DNA from: Amycolatopsis sp. NBC_00345
GTDB taxonomy: Bacteria > Actinomycetota > Actinomycetes > Mycobacteriales > Pseudonocardiaceae
Direction of reading: 5' to 3'
Assembly (NCBI RefSeq): GCF_036116635.1
Contig: NZ_CP107995.1
Location: 9,114,001 to 9,178,000 of the forward strand
Length of the DNA: 64,000 nt
The notes beneath the pieces were generated by a model. That model made no database searches. It saw only the letters and a list, made by a program, of their open reading frames with translations, and was not told the DNA's origin. The first letter of the stretch is position 1. Each line of letters starts with the position of its first letter. Of this stretch, positions 54,194 to 63,774 are shown piece after piece. The translations under genes and the position numbers were made by a program.

Positions 54194-55149
54194 CGGGTCA
54201 GCTCCCGCACCGGCCGGTACACCGAGACCAGGGCGCCCAGCGCCACCGCGGCGAGCAGCAGCGTCAGCGCCGTGAGCGTCGCGCGCCCCGGGTGGACGAG
54301 CGACTCGCCGCGCTCGGCCTGCCAGGTGACCAGCGCGACCAGGCCCGCGTACCCCAGCGAGCCGACCCACACCAGCCGCGCGCGGACGGCGCTCTCCCGC
54401 AGCCGCGGCAGGCGCGTCGCGAGCAGCCCGAGCCCGAGGGCGAGCAGCGGCAGCGCCTGCAGCGCGTGCATGCCGATGAAGTGCGGGATCCGCAGATCGC
54501 CGCCGGTGGTGCTCCAGCCCAGCAGCGGCAGCCCCGGCCCGCCGTCGGTGACGCCGACGCTGTGCGCCCCGATCAGGTCCGAAACGCCGGTGGCCTTCAG
54601 CGACGCCTGCTGCTGCGCCGTCGGACGTGTCATCAGCGCGCCGAGCCCGGCCCCGATCAGCGACAGGACCGCGCCGGTGCGCACCGCCCAGTAGGTCGCG
54701 CGGTCCTCGATCCGGCTGAACATCAGCAGGACGGTGAGCACCAGCGTGGCGAGCCAGATCCCGGCGACCATGGACCCCATGACCTGGAACAGGGCGTTGT
54801 CGAACGGCGTCGCGTTGTTGAAGTGGCTCGCCCGGCCGCGGGCCGCCTGGAACACGATCAGCACGTACTCACCCGAGAACAGCACGATGACGACGTCGGT
54901 GGCGATCCCGGCGCCGCGGCGGAAGCGCGGCAGGAGCGAGACGAGCCAGCTCCAGGTGGAGAAGTACAAGGAGCCGGAGATGGCGAACTTGAGCGGCTTC
55001 GCCCAGACCGGGGCGCCCAGCAGGGTCCGCTGGTCGAGCAGCAGCAGCGCGACGCAGCCGACGGCCACCACGGCCAGCACACCCGCGAAGAGGGCCGATG
55101 GCCGGTGCCACGTGCTTGTCCGGCCGCGGAGATCGGTCAGGATGGTCAT
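54190..55149 (-). CDS. Integral membrane protein, unknown, about eight helices
   Basis: A 319-residue membrane protein with about eight hydrophobic helices; I do not recognise a family. Its ATG 55149 follows GGGAGGA; an upstream TTG at 55164 is possible. It begins an operon with the ABA4-like gene and punA, and is divergent from a MerR gene at 55254. The 9-base dyad ATGGATAGT (55166-55174) and ACTATCCAT (55200-55208) between them is a likely regulatory site. Confidence 0.7.
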   Translation of the reverse strand: MTILTDLRGRTSTWHRPSALFAGVLAVVAVGCVALLLLDQRTLLGAPVWAKPLKFAISGSLYFSTWSWLVSLLPRFRRGAGIATDVVIVLFSGEYVLIVFQAARGRASHFNNATPFDNALFQVMGSMVAGIWLATLVLTVLLMFSRIEDRATYWAVRTGAVLSLIGAGLGALMTRPTAQQQASLKATGVSDLIGAHSVGVTDGGPGLPLLGWSTTGGDLRIPHFIGMHALQALPLLALGLGLLATRLPRLRESAVRARLVWVGSLGYAGLVALVTWQAERGESLVHPGRATLTALTLLLAAVALGALVSVYRPVRELTR

Positions 55150-55165
55150 GGTTGGTCCTCCCAAA

Positions 55166-55208
55166 ATGGATAGTGAAGCTCTCCGTTATGGGAAGTTAAA
55201 CTATCCAT
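55166..55208. promoter_or_regulatory. Candidate MerR operator between divergent genes
   Basis: Perfect 9-base arms ATGGATAGT and ACTATCCAT, 25 bases apart, in an unusually AT-rich stretch between the membrane protein gene and the MerR gene. Position fits a shared operator. Confidence 0.5.
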
Positions 55209-55253
55209 CCTGAGAAGTCTTCAGGGTTGTCCCTGAGATCGGAGCGGTGTCAC

Positions 55254-55892
55254 GTGCGGATGGCGGAACTGAGTGCGGAGTCGGGCGTGCCGGTGGCCAC
55301 GGTGAAGTACTACCTGCGCGAAGGCCTGCTGCAGCCCGGCGAGCGGACCAGCCCCAACCAGGCCCGGTACGGCGACGACCACGTCCAGCGGCTCAAGCTG
55401 ATCCGCGCGCTGCTGGACGTCGGCGGCCTCTCGGTCGCCACGGTCGGCGAGGTCCTCTCCGCGGTCGACTCCCACGCCCCGACCCACAAGGTCCTGGGCC
55501 TGGCGCAACGCGTCCTGTCCGGCTCGGCGAAGGACGTCGACGAGGAGTCCCAGGCCTGGGCGCTGGACCTGATCCAGGGCCTGGCCGCCCGGCACAGCTG
55601 GAAGGCGGAGCCGGGCAGCCCGACGGTCTCCGCCTTGATCGTCACCCTCTGCACCATCCGCGACCTGGCCCAGGGCCACGACGGCCTGCTCGCCCGGCTG
55701 GACGACTACGCCGCCCTCGCCGACCGCACCGCGGAAGTGGACCTGGACACCGTGACGTCAATGCCGTCACTGGACCGCATCGTCGAGGCCGCCGTCATCG
55801 GCACCGTCCTGGGCGATCGTCTCTTCTCCGGCCTGCGCCGCCTGGCCCAAAGCGCCGAATCGGCCCGCCGCTTCCTGCCCGCCGAGGCTTGA
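55254..55892 (+). CDS. MerR family transcriptional regulator
   Basis: A 212-residue MerR protein with the HTH at about 3-70 (AELSAESGVPVATVKYYLRE, RYGDDHVQRLKLIRALLDV) and a long helical effector domain (about 80-212) that is bigger than in metal-sensing members, with one Cys. GTG 55254 with GGAG 9 bp upstream was chosen; TTG 55227 and ATG 55260 are alternatives. It probably controls the divergent membrane operon. Confidence 0.85.
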   Translation: MRMAELSAESGVPVATVKYYLREGLLQPGERTSPNQARYGDDHVQRLKLIRALLDVGGLSVATVGEVLSAVDSHAPTHKVLGLAQRVLSGSAKDVDEESQAWALDLIQGLAARHSWKAEPGSPTVSALIVTLCTIRDLAQGHDGLLARLDDYAALADRTAEVDLDTVTSMPSLDRIVEAAVIGTVLGDRLFSGLRRLAQSAESARRFLPAEA

Positions 55893-55910
55893 CCCGCGCC
55901 GCCGAAGACC

Positions 55911-57884
55911 TCAGGAGGAGGGGAACGTCAACGTCGGCGCGATCTCGTTGAACGTCCCCGCCGCCGTGTCCTCCTGCTCCGAAGGCACGGTCAACGACAA
56001 CACCCACAGGTTCCCCTCGGCCTGCCGCAGCGACGCGAACGTCGCGCGGGTGATCGGCGTGCTCGATTCCTGTTGCCGGGGGGACGTGGCGTGCTCGACG
56101 TTGCGGTACATCAGGTCTGTGCCGCCGGCCGTGGTGGCCGGGCCCTGGACGATGGTGAACGACTCCGGGCCGTAGGTCTCCGGCAGGCTCTTCAGGTAGT
56201 CGTCGGTCGAGCGGGTCTTGAAGTAGCCGGGGAAGCGCTCCAGCCGCAGCGACTGGCGGCCGTCCGGCGAGACGTACTGGACGATCGTCGACGGCCCCAG
56301 CTTGCTGGTGCGCCCGGCGACGAACCGCTTCCAGCCGTCCGGAATCGACACCGTGTACAGGCTGTCCGCCGTCGCGTTCGCGGTGTCGCTCGCGTCGCCC
56401 TTCTGCGGCACCAGTTTCAGCGGCTCCGGCGGCAGCGTGGTCCCGCCGGGGGCCTCGGTGCCGTCGGTCATGCCGGCCGGCGGCAGCAGCTCCTGCCCGC
56501 TGGCCACCCGGGCCAGCGCGAACCCGCCGCCGGCGGCGGCCAGGAACAGCACCACCGCGACCAGCGCCAGCACCACGGACGCCTTGGCCCCGCGGCGGGC
56601 GGGCACCGGGGCGGCCACGGACGTCGTCCCCGGAACCGCCGGCCCCGGAGGAGCCGGCGGGTAACCCCCGGAGCCGGACGGGCCGGAAGCGCCGGACCCG
56701 GACGAGCCGGCGCCGGAAGCCCCGAGACCGGACAGCGCGGCGCCGAACGACCCCATGCCGGACGCTCCGGCCGCTCCAGCTCCGAAAGCTCCAGTACCGG
56801 ATGACCCAGGGCCGGATGCCCCAGGACCGAAAGCCCCAGGACCGGAGCCGGACGACCCACGCAGGAACGGCAGCGGCCCGGGGTCCGCGGCCAGCTCGGT
56901 GCTGGACGCGGCCTTCGGCTCGGCCGCGTCGCTCTCCGGCGTGACGGTCTTGATCACCTGGGTGTCGGTGGCGTCGAGGTGCGCCGCCGTCTTCTTCCCG
57001 TCCGGGGTACGGAACAGCTCCGGCCCGAACAGGTCCAGCGCGGTCTTGCCCTGCATCGGGTACAGCCGGTGGCGCACCTCGCGCAGCGAGATCCGCTTCT
57101 CCGGCTCCTTTTTCATCAGCGCGCTGATGACGGCGGCCAGCGGCCCGGGGTTCGGCTTGGGCACCTTGCCGTTGACGACCTTGCCGACCGTCTCCAGCGG
57201 GTCACCGTCCGCGTCGTACGGCGGGGCGCCCTGCGCGGCGGCGAACAGCGTGGCGCCGAGGCCCCACAGGTCCGCGTTGGGCGTGACCGCGCCGCCGGAC
57301 GCGACCTCGGGCGCGATGTACGCGGGGGAGCCGAGCATGATCCCGGTGCGCGTCATCGTCGCCTCGGAGACGTTGCGCGCGATGCCGAAGTCGGTGAGCT
57401 TGATCCGCCCGTCGCCGGCCACCAGCACGTTGCCCGGCTTCACGTCGCGGTGCGTGATGCCCGCCGCGTGCGCCGCCTCCAGCGCCGCGGCGACCGCGAT
57501 GCCGACGGCGGCGGCCTGCTCCACGTTCAGCGGGCCGTGGTCGCGCAGGATGTGCGCGAGGCTGCGCGAGGGCAGCAGCTCCATGACCACGAACGGCTCG
57601 TTGTTGTCGCGGGCCACGTCGTGCAGGATGATCACGTTCGGGTGAGAGAGCACCGCGATGGCGCGCGCCTCGCGCAGGGTCCGCTCGCGCAGCTCGTCGG
57701 CCTGCGCCGCCGGCACCCCCGGCGGCAGCTTCATCTCCTTGACGGCCACCGGCCGGTGCAGGAACTCGTCGTAGGCGGACCAGACGGTGCCCATGGAGCC
57801 GGCCCCGAGCACGGACCGCAGGCGGTACCGGCCGGCGACCACTCGCGAGGTCTCGCGGGAAGGGGATTCGCTCGAGGACGACAC
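55911..57884 (-). CDS. Serine/threonine protein kinase with extracellular C-terminus
   Basis: A 657-residue membrane kinase. Kinase domain about 20-275: glycine loop GAGSMG (27-32), Lys49, Glu72, catalytic loop HRDVKPGN with Asp147, DFG 165-167. Next is a Gly/Ser/Ala/Pro-rich linker (about 343-420), one membrane helix (about 435-459) and a 190-residue extracellular domain that is not PASTA. The GTG start is at 57884. It is divergent from mutA. Extracellular ligand and substrates are unknown. Confidence 0.9.
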   Translation of the reverse strand: MSSSSESPSRETSRVVAGRYRLRSVLGAGSMGTVWSAYDEFLHRPVAVKEMKLPPGVPAAQADELRERTLREARAIAVLSHPNVIILHDVARDNNEPFVVMELLPSRSLAHILRDHGPLNVEQAAAVGIAVAAALEAAHAAGITHRDVKPGNVLVAGDGRIKLTDFGIARNVSEATMTRTGIMLGSPAYIAPEVASGGAVTPNADLWGLGATLFAAAQGAPPYDADGDPLETVGKVVNGKVPKPNPGPLAAVISALMKKEPEKRISLREVRHRLYPMQGKTALDLFGPELFRTPDGKKTAAHLDATDTQVIKTVTPESDAAEPKAASSTELAADPGPLPFLRGSSGSGPGAFGPGASGPGSSGTGAFGAGAAGASGMGSFGAALSGLGASGAGSSGSGASGPSGSGGYPPAPPGPAVPGTTSVAAPVPARRGAKASVVLALVAVVLFLAAAGGGFALARVASGQELLPPAGMTDGTEAPGGTTLPPEPLKLVPQKGDASDTANATADSLYTVSIPDGWKRFVAGRTSKLGPSTIVQYVSPDGRQSLRLERFPGYFKTRSTDDYLKSLPETYGPESFTIVQGPATTAGGTDLMYRNVEHATSPRQQESSTPITRATFASLRQAEGNLWVLSLTVPSEQEDTAAGTFNEIAPTLTFPSS

Positions 57885-58033
57885 CCCCTGATTGTGTCGT
57901 AAGGCACCGACAGTCTTCGACTCAGTGGGGGTGTCCAGCCCTTCCGGGCCAAATCGGGGGTACCCCTGGATACTTCCGGCAGGCGACTAGAGTCACAGGT
58001 GCCGGGACTGGCGTGCCTCTACCATCACTGGGT

Positions 58034-59902
58034 ATGACGAACGTGGCTGGCCCGGAGTCAGTGCCGATCTCCGAACCCGAGCTCGCCCTCGCCGCCGAGT
58101 TCCCGGCAGCCGAGCGGGCCCGGTGGCAGGAGCTCGTGGCCGGCGTCCTGCGCAAGAGCGGGCGCCTGCCGGAGGACTTCGACGGCGCGCCGGAGAGCAA
58201 GCTCGTCACCCGCACTTACGACGGCATCGAGATCCAGCCGCTCTACACCCGTGAAGACGCTGTCGGCGACCTCGGCTTCCCCGGCCTGCCGCCGTTCGTC
58301 CGCGGCTCGAAGCCCGAAGGCGTCGTCAGCACCGGCTGGGACGTCCGCGTCCGCCACGCCGGCACCGACGCGAAGGCCGTCAACACCGCCGTGCTCGCCG
58401 ACCTCGAAGGCGGCGCCTCCTCCGTGTGGCTGCGCCTCGGCGAGGGGGCCCTGCCCCTGACCGCGCTGGCCGACGCGCTGAACGAGGTCTACGTCGATCT
58501 CGCGCCCGTGGTCCTGGACGCCGGCCCCGGGTACGAGGCCGCGGCGCGGGCGCTGCTGGACGTGTTCGCGGATCGGGAGATCCCGGCCAGTGAGGCGGTC
58601 GGCACGCTGGGTGCGGACCCGATCGGCGTGACGGCGCGGACCGGCGAAGCCCAGCCCGTCGCGCCGGCCGCCGAGCTGGCCGCGCGCGTCGCCGCGAAGT
58701 ACCCGAAGCTGCGCACGCTCGTGGCGGACGGCCTGCCGTTCCACGAGGCGGGCGGGTCCGACGCGCAGGAGCTGGGCGCCACCATCGCTGTCGGTGTCGC
58801 TTACCTGCGCGCGCTCACCGAGACGGGCCTGGACGTCGACGCCGCCGCGGCACAGCTGGAGTTCCGGCTGGCCGCGACCGCCGACCAGTTCCTCACCATC
58901 GCCAAGTTCCGCGCCGCCCGGCGCCTGTGGGACCGCGTCCTCGAGGTCTCCGGGGCCAAGCCGGCCGCGCGCGGCATGCATCAGCACGCCGTGACGTCGC
59001 CCGCGATGCTGACCCAGCGTGACCCGTGGGTGAACATGCTGCGTACCACCGTCGCGTGCTTCGGCGCGGGTATCGGCGGCGCGGACGCCGTCACGGTGCT
59101 GCCGTTCGACTCCGCGATCGGCCGGCCGGACGTGTTCTCCTCGCGGATCGCCCGCAACACCAACGCCGTGCTGCTGGAGGAGTCCCGGCTCGGCGGCGTG
59201 ATCGACCCGGCGGGCGGCTCCTGGTACGTCGAGAAGCTGACCGACGACCTGGCGAAGGCCGCGTGGGCCGAGTTCACCGAGATCGAGGGCGCGGGCGGTG
59301 TCGAGGCCGAGCTGGCCTCCGGCGCGCTGGCCGGGCGGCTCGCCGCGACCTGGGAGAAGCGCACCAAGCGCCTGGCCACCCGCCGTGACCCGATCACCGG
59401 CGTCAGCGAATTCCCGAACCTGGCTGAAAAGCCGGTGCGGCGCGAGCCTTCGTTTGTATCCACTGAGGACGGTGGCCTGCCGCGCCACCGTTACGCCGAG
59501 GGGTTCGAGAAGCTGCGCGACGCGTCGGACGCCCACTTGGCCGCGCACGGAGAACGGCCGAAGGTCTTCCTCGCCACGCTCGGCCCGGTCGCCGCGCACA
59601 CCACGCGTGCCGGGTTCGCCGCGAACCTGTTCCAGGCCGGCGGCCTGGAGGCGGTCAACCCGGGAGCGACCGACGACCTGCCCGCCGCGTTCCGCGCCAG
59701 CGGCGCCCGCGTCGCCTGCCTCTGCGGCACGGACGCCGCGTACGAGGAACAGGCGGCTTCGGTCGCCGCCGCGCTCGGCGCCGAGACCGTGCTGCTCGCC
59801 GGCAAGGCGTCCTACGACGGGGTGAGCGGCAACGTCTTCGCCGGCTGCGACGCACTCGAAGTCCTGACCGGCATCCACGTACAGCTGGGAGTGTCCGCAT
59901 GA
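58034..59902 (+). CDS. mutA: Methylmalonyl-CoA mutase small subunit
   Basis: A 622-residue MutA subunit, partner of the catalytic MutB. It has the TIM-barrel half with SSRIARNTNAVLLEES and GGSWYVEKLTDDL, and a degenerate cobalamin-like domain at the C-terminus without the DxHxxG motif, as expected for this subunit. ATG 58034 was chosen over a possible upstream codon at 58013. Translation is coupled to mutB by an ATGA overlap. Together they turn methylmalonyl-CoA into succinyl-CoA. Confidence 0.93.
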   Translation: MTNVAGPESVPISEPELALAAEFPAAERARWQELVAGVLRKSGRLPEDFDGAPESKLVTRTYDGIEIQPLYTREDAVGDLGFPGLPPFVRGSKPEGVVSTGWDVRVRHAGTDAKAVNTAVLADLEGGASSVWLRLGEGALPLTALADALNEVYVDLAPVVLDAGPGYEAAARALLDVFADREIPASEAVGTLGADPIGVTARTGEAQPVAPAAELAARVAAKYPKLRTLVADGLPFHEAGGSDAQELGATIAVGVAYLRALTETGLDVDAAAAQLEFRLAATADQFLTIAKFRAARRLWDRVLEVSGAKPAARGMHQHAVTSPAMLTQRDPWVNMLRTTVACFGAGIGGADAVTVLPFDSAIGRPDVFSSRIARNTNAVLLEESRLGGVIDPAGGSWYVEKLTDDLAKAAWAEFTEIEGAGGVEAELASGALAGRLAATWEKRTKRLATRRDPITGVSEFPNLAEKPVRREPSFVSTEDGGLPRHRYAEGFEKLRDASDAHLAAHGERPKVFLATLGPVAAHTTRAGFAANLFQAGGLEAVNPGATDDLPAAFRASGARVACLCGTDAAYEEQAASVAAALGAETVLLAGKASYDGVSGNVFAGCDALEVLTGIHVQLGVSA

Positions 59903-62094
59903 CCGTGCCGAATTTCGCCGACGTCCCGCTCGGCGCGCCCGAGCCGGCCGATCGCGCCGCGTGGGCGCAGGCCGTGCAGGACGCCACCGGCAAGGGGCCC
60001 GACGCGCTGGCCTGGGAGACGCCCGAGGGCATCGGCGTGAAGCCGGTGTACACCGCCGACGATCTGTCCGATGTGGACTTCCTCGGCACGTACCCCGGCA
60101 TCGCGCCCTACCTGCGCGGGCCGTACCCGACGATGTACGTGAACCAGCCGTGGACCATCCGCCAGTACGCCGGGTTCTCCACCGCCGAGGAGTCCAACGC
60201 CTTCTACCGCCGCAACCTCGCGGCCGGGCAGAAGGGCCTGTCGGTCGCCTTCGACCTGGCCACCCACCGCGGTTACGACTCGGACCACCCGCGCGTCTCC
60301 GGCGACGTCGGCATGGCGGGCGTGGCGATCGACTCGATCTACGACATGCGCCAGCTCTTCGACGGCATCCCGCTCGACAAGATGTCCGTGTCGATGACCA
60401 TGAACGGCGCCGTGCTGCCGGTGCTCGCGCTCTACGTCGTCGCGGCCGAGGAGCAGGGGGTGAAGCCGGAGCAGCTCGCGGGGACCATCCAGAACGACAT
60501 CCTCAAGGAGTTCATGGTCCGCAACACCTACATCTACCCGCCCCAGCCGTCGATGCGGATCATCTCCGACATCTTCGCGTACACCTCGCAGCACATGCCG
60601 AAGTACAACTCCATCTCGATCTCCGGCTACCACATGCAGGAGGCCGGGGCGACCGCCGACCTGGAGCTGGCGTACACGCTCGCGGACGGCGTCGAGTACA
60701 TCCGCGCGGGCGTGGACGCCGGGCTGGACGTGGACAAGTTCGCGCCGCGGCTGTCGTTCTTCTGGGCGATCGGGATGAACTTCTTCATGGAGGTCGCGAA
60801 ACTGCGCGCCGCCCGGCTGCTGTGGGCGAAGCTGGTCAAGCAGTTCGCGCCCGCTGTTGGTAAGACACTGTCGCAGAAGTCCTTGTCGCTCCGTACACAT
60901 TCGCAGACTTCGGGCTGGTCGCTGACCGCGCAGGACGTCTACAACAACGTCACCCGCACCTGCGTCGAGGCGATGGCCGCGACGCAGGGGCACACACAGT
61001 CGTTGCACACCAACGCCCTCGACGAGGCGCTGGCGCTGCCCACCGACTTCTCCGCGCGCATCGCCCGCAACACGCAGCTGTTGCTGCAGCAGGAATCCGG
61101 CACCACCCGCGTGATCGACCCGTGGGGCGGCAGTGCGTTCGTCGAGAAGCTGACCTTCGACCTGGCGCGCAAGGCGTGGGGGCACATCACCGAGGTCGAG
61201 GCCGCGGGCGGGATGGCGCGCGCGATCGACGAGGGCATCCCGAAGCTGCGTATCGAGGAGGCCGCCGCGCGCACGCAGGCGCGGATCGACTCCGGCCGTC
61301 AGCCCGTGATCGGCGTGAACAAGTACCAGGTCACCGGCGCCGACAGCGAAGACACAGCCATCGAGGTCTTGAAAATTGACAACGCCGGCGTGCGGACCCA
61401 GCAGCTGGAGAAGCTGCGGCGGCTGCGCGAGGAACGCGACCCCCAAGCCACCGAGGACGCGTTGCGACGGCTGACCGAGGGGTCGCAGAACGGCGGCAAC
61501 CTGTTCGCGCTGGCCATCGACGCGGCCAGGGCCAAGGCCACCGTCGGCGAGATCTCCGACTCGCTGGAAAAGGTCTGGGGCCGCCACTCCGGCCAGATCC
61601 GCACGATCTCCGGGGTGTACCGGGAAGAGGTGGGGAAGTCGGACAACGTCGAGAAGGCCCGTGAACTGGTCGCGAAGTTCGCCGAGGACGAGGGCCGCCG
61701 CCCGCGCATCCTGGTCGCGAAGATGGGCCAGGACGGGCACGACCGCGGCCAGAAGGTGATCGCCACCGGCTTCGCCGACATCGGCTTCGACGTCGACGTC
61801 GGCCCGCTGTTCTCCACCCCGGAAGAGGTCGCGCGGCAGGCTTCGGAGGCCGACGTGCACGTGATCGGCGTGTCGTCGCTGGCCGCCGGGCACCTGTCGC
61901 TGGTGCCCGCGCTGCGCCACGAGCTGGCCGAGCTGGGGCGCGAGGACATCATGGTCGTGGTCGGCGGCGTGATCCCGCCGCAGGACTACGACGAGCTGCG
62001 GGCCGCCGGGGCGGCCGCGATTTTCGGGCCGGGCACGGTGATCGCGGACGCCGCGATCGGCCTGCTCGAACAGCTGTCCAAGCAGGAGTCCTGA
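59899..62094 (+). CDS. mutB: Methylmalonyl-CoA mutase large subunit
   Basis: A 731-residue adenosylcobalamin-dependent mutase. The barrel domain has the substrate block YPTMYVNQPWTIRQYAGFST and RTHSQTSGWSLTAQD; the B12 domain has the DxHxxG motif with His614 (GQDGHDRGQK, 610-619) as lower ligand. ATG 59899 overlaps the mutA stop. It acts in propionyl-CoA use and in making methylmalonyl-CoA units for polyketides. Confidence 0.96.
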   Translation: MTVPNFADVPLGAPEPADRAAWAQAVQDATGKGPDALAWETPEGIGVKPVYTADDLSDVDFLGTYPGIAPYLRGPYPTMYVNQPWTIRQYAGFSTAEESNAFYRRNLAAGQKGLSVAFDLATHRGYDSDHPRVSGDVGMAGVAIDSIYDMRQLFDGIPLDKMSVSMTMNGAVLPVLALYVVAAEEQGVKPEQLAGTIQNDILKEFMVRNTYIYPPQPSMRIISDIFAYTSQHMPKYNSISISGYHMQEAGATADLELAYTLADGVEYIRAGVDAGLDVDKFAPRLSFFWAIGMNFFMEVAKLRAARLLWAKLVKQFAPAVGKTLSQKSLSLRTHSQTSGWSLTAQDVYNNVTRTCVEAMAATQGHTQSLHTNALDEALALPTDFSARIARNTQLLLQQESGTTRVIDPWGGSAFVEKLTFDLARKAWGHITEVEAAGGMARAIDEGIPKLRIEEAAARTQARIDSGRQPVIGVNKYQVTGADSEDTAIEVLKIDNAGVRTQQLEKLRRLREERDPQATEDALRRLTEGSQNGGNLFALAIDAARAKATVGEISDSLEKVWGRHSGQIRTISGVYREEVGKSDNVEKARELVAKFAEDEGRRPRILVAKMGQDGHDRGQKVIATGFADIGFDVDVGPLFSTPEEVARQASEADVHVIGVSSLAAGHLSLVPALRHELAELGREDIMVVVGGVIPPQDYDELRAAGAAAIFGPGTVIADAAIGLLEQLSKQES

Positions 62095-62097
62095 GCC

Positions 62098-63093
62098 TTG
62101 CCGCGCAAGATCGACGTCGCCGCGTACGCGAAGGGCGTCCTCGCCGGTGACCGCGGAACGCTGTCCAAGGCGATCACGCTGGTCGAGTCCCAGCGCACCG
62201 ACCACCGGGCGCAGGCGCAGGAGCTGCTCGTCGAGCTGCTGCCGCACGCCGGGGGCGCGCAGCGGGTCGGCATCACGGGTGTGCCCGGGGTCGGCAAGTC
62301 GACTTTCATCGACCAGCTGGGCACGGACCTGACCTCGGCCGGGCACCAGGTCGCGGTGCTGGCCGTCGACCCGTCGTCCACCCGCACGGGCGGCTCGATC
62401 CTCGGAGACAAGACCCGCATGGCGCGGCTCGCGGTGGACAGCAAGGCGTTCATCCGGCCGTCGCCGACGTCCGGCACGCTCGGCGGCGTCGCCCGCGCCA
62501 CGCGCGAGACGATCGTGCTGATGGAGGCCGCGGGCTTCGACGTGGTGCTGGTGGAGACAGTCGGCGTAGGACAGTCCGAAGTGGCCGTGGCCAACATGGT
62601 CGACTGCTTCCTGTTCCTCACCCTGGCCCGCACCGGCGACCAGCTGCAGGGCATCAAGAAGGGCGTGCTGGAGCTGGCCGACGTCATCGCCGTCAACAAG
62701 GCGGACGGGCCGCATGAGAAAGACGCGAAACGGGCGGCGCGGGAGCTTTCGGGCGCACTGCGGATGATCTACGGCCGGGACGCGCCGTGGACACCGCCGG
62801 TGCTGACCTGCAGCGCCCTCGAAGGAACCGGCCTCGACCAGGTGTGGGGCGAGATCGGCAGGCACCGCGACCAGCTCACCGAGTCCGGCGAGCTGGCGGC
62901 CCGCCGCCGTCAGCAGCAGGTCGACTGGACCTGGTCGATGGTCCGCGAACAGCTGCTCGACCGCCTGACCTCGCACCCCGGCGTGCGGTCGCTGGTCAGC
63001 GAGCTGGAACGCGCGGTCCGGGCGGGCGAGCTGACGGCCACGCTGGCCGCCGGGCGGATCCTGGACGCCTTTTCCACGCCGGCCGGAGAATGA
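62098..63093 (+). CDS. meaB: Methylmalonyl-CoA mutase-associated GTPase
   Basis: A 331-residue G-protein chaperone that protects and reloads the mutase. Walker A GVPGVGKST (61-69; Lys67), VETVGVGQSE switch region and the base-recognising AVNKADG are clear. The start is TTG 62098, 3 bp after mutB. It completes the mutA-mutB-meaB operon. Confidence 0.94.
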   Translation: MPRKIDVAAYAKGVLAGDRGTLSKAITLVESQRTDHRAQAQELLVELLPHAGGAQRVGITGVPGVGKSTFIDQLGTDLTSAGHQVAVLAVDPSSTRTGGSILGDKTRMARLAVDSKAFIRPSPTSGTLGGVARATRETIVLMEAAGFDVVLVETVGVGQSEVAVANMVDCFLFLTLARTGDQLQGIKKGVLELADVIAVNKADGPHEKDAKRAARELSGALRMIYGRDAPWTPPVLTCSALEGTGLDQVWGEIGRHRDQLTESGELAARRRQQQVDWTWSMVREQLLDRLTSHPGVRSLVSELERAVRAGELTATLAAGRILDAFSTPAGE

Positions 63094-63246
63094 ACCGCTC
63101 CGCCGGACGGTGGACGGCGAACGACCGTCCGGCGGCGCCCGGCGGTCGACGCCGAGGGCTGAGCGGAGGCCGTCTCCACCGCGTGGCGGCTGACGGACGG
63201 GCCATTCGGCGGGCACAATGCCCTTCAGTGCCGTAGAAGGGAAGTC

Positions 63247-63582
63247 ATGGCGAAGGTGCGGGGTCTGCTGCTGGTGGGGCTGCTGGGCGTGCTGTTGCTG
63301 TGTGCGCCGCCCGCGCAGGCGGTCGTGGTCGTGCCCGCCGGGCCCGCGCCGGTGCCGGCCGAGGTCGCGGTGACCGCGTCGGCGCTGCTCATCGCGCCGC
63401 AGCAGGTGCAGCCGGGGCCGGTGATCGACCCGGCGCAGACGAACGCCGCGAACGCCGCGAAGACCCGGAACAAGCTGATCGCGGGCGGGGTCGCCGTGGT
63501 GCTGCTCGCGATCGTCTTCTTCGGCCGCCGGTCCCGGGCCAAGAAGCGCAAGAAGAGCAAGGACCAGGCCGCGGGCAAGTAG
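63247..63582 (+). CDS. Small signal-peptide protein with C-terminal membrane anchor
   Basis: A 111-residue protein: signal peptide (about 1-25, ending AQA), a Pro/Ala/Val-rich stretch, a second membrane helix (about 77-94, LIAGGVAVVLLAIVFF) and a Lys/Arg-rich tail (RRSRAKKRKKSK). The topology puts about 50 residues outside and the basic tail inside. GAAGGGAA lies before ATG 63247. Function unknown; separated from meaB by 153 bp in which I see nothing else. Confidence 0.7.
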   Translation: MAKVRGLLLVGLLGVLLLCAPPAQAVVVVPAGPAPVPAEVAVTASALLIAPQQVQPGPVIDPAQTNAANAAKTRNKLIAGGVAVVLLAIVFFGRRSRAKKRKKSKDQAAGK

Positions 63583-63774
63583 CTCTTTCCGTTCGCCCTG
63601 ACCGAATTCCGGCAAGCCGTTCAACGCAGATCCGGTACCGGCCGTCTCGGACGCCCGTCGGCGGCGCGACTCTTGCCACCTGCATGGTGCACGATCGTCG
63701 GCAAATGCGTAAGACAGAACGATCGGCACGCTGCGTGACCCCTGGGCCACCCGTGTTGCGGGAGGAGGCGCGGC

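Noticed and set aside
57885..58033. Cobalamin riboswitch before mutA
   Set aside because: The 149-bp region has no B12-box-like conserved segment and no obvious long structured leader.
59812..63750. A 1312-codon open frame on the minus strand
   Set aside because: It is the complement of mutA end, mutB and meaB; the protein is Arg/His/Val-rich with no domain, typical of antisense frames in GC-rich DNA.
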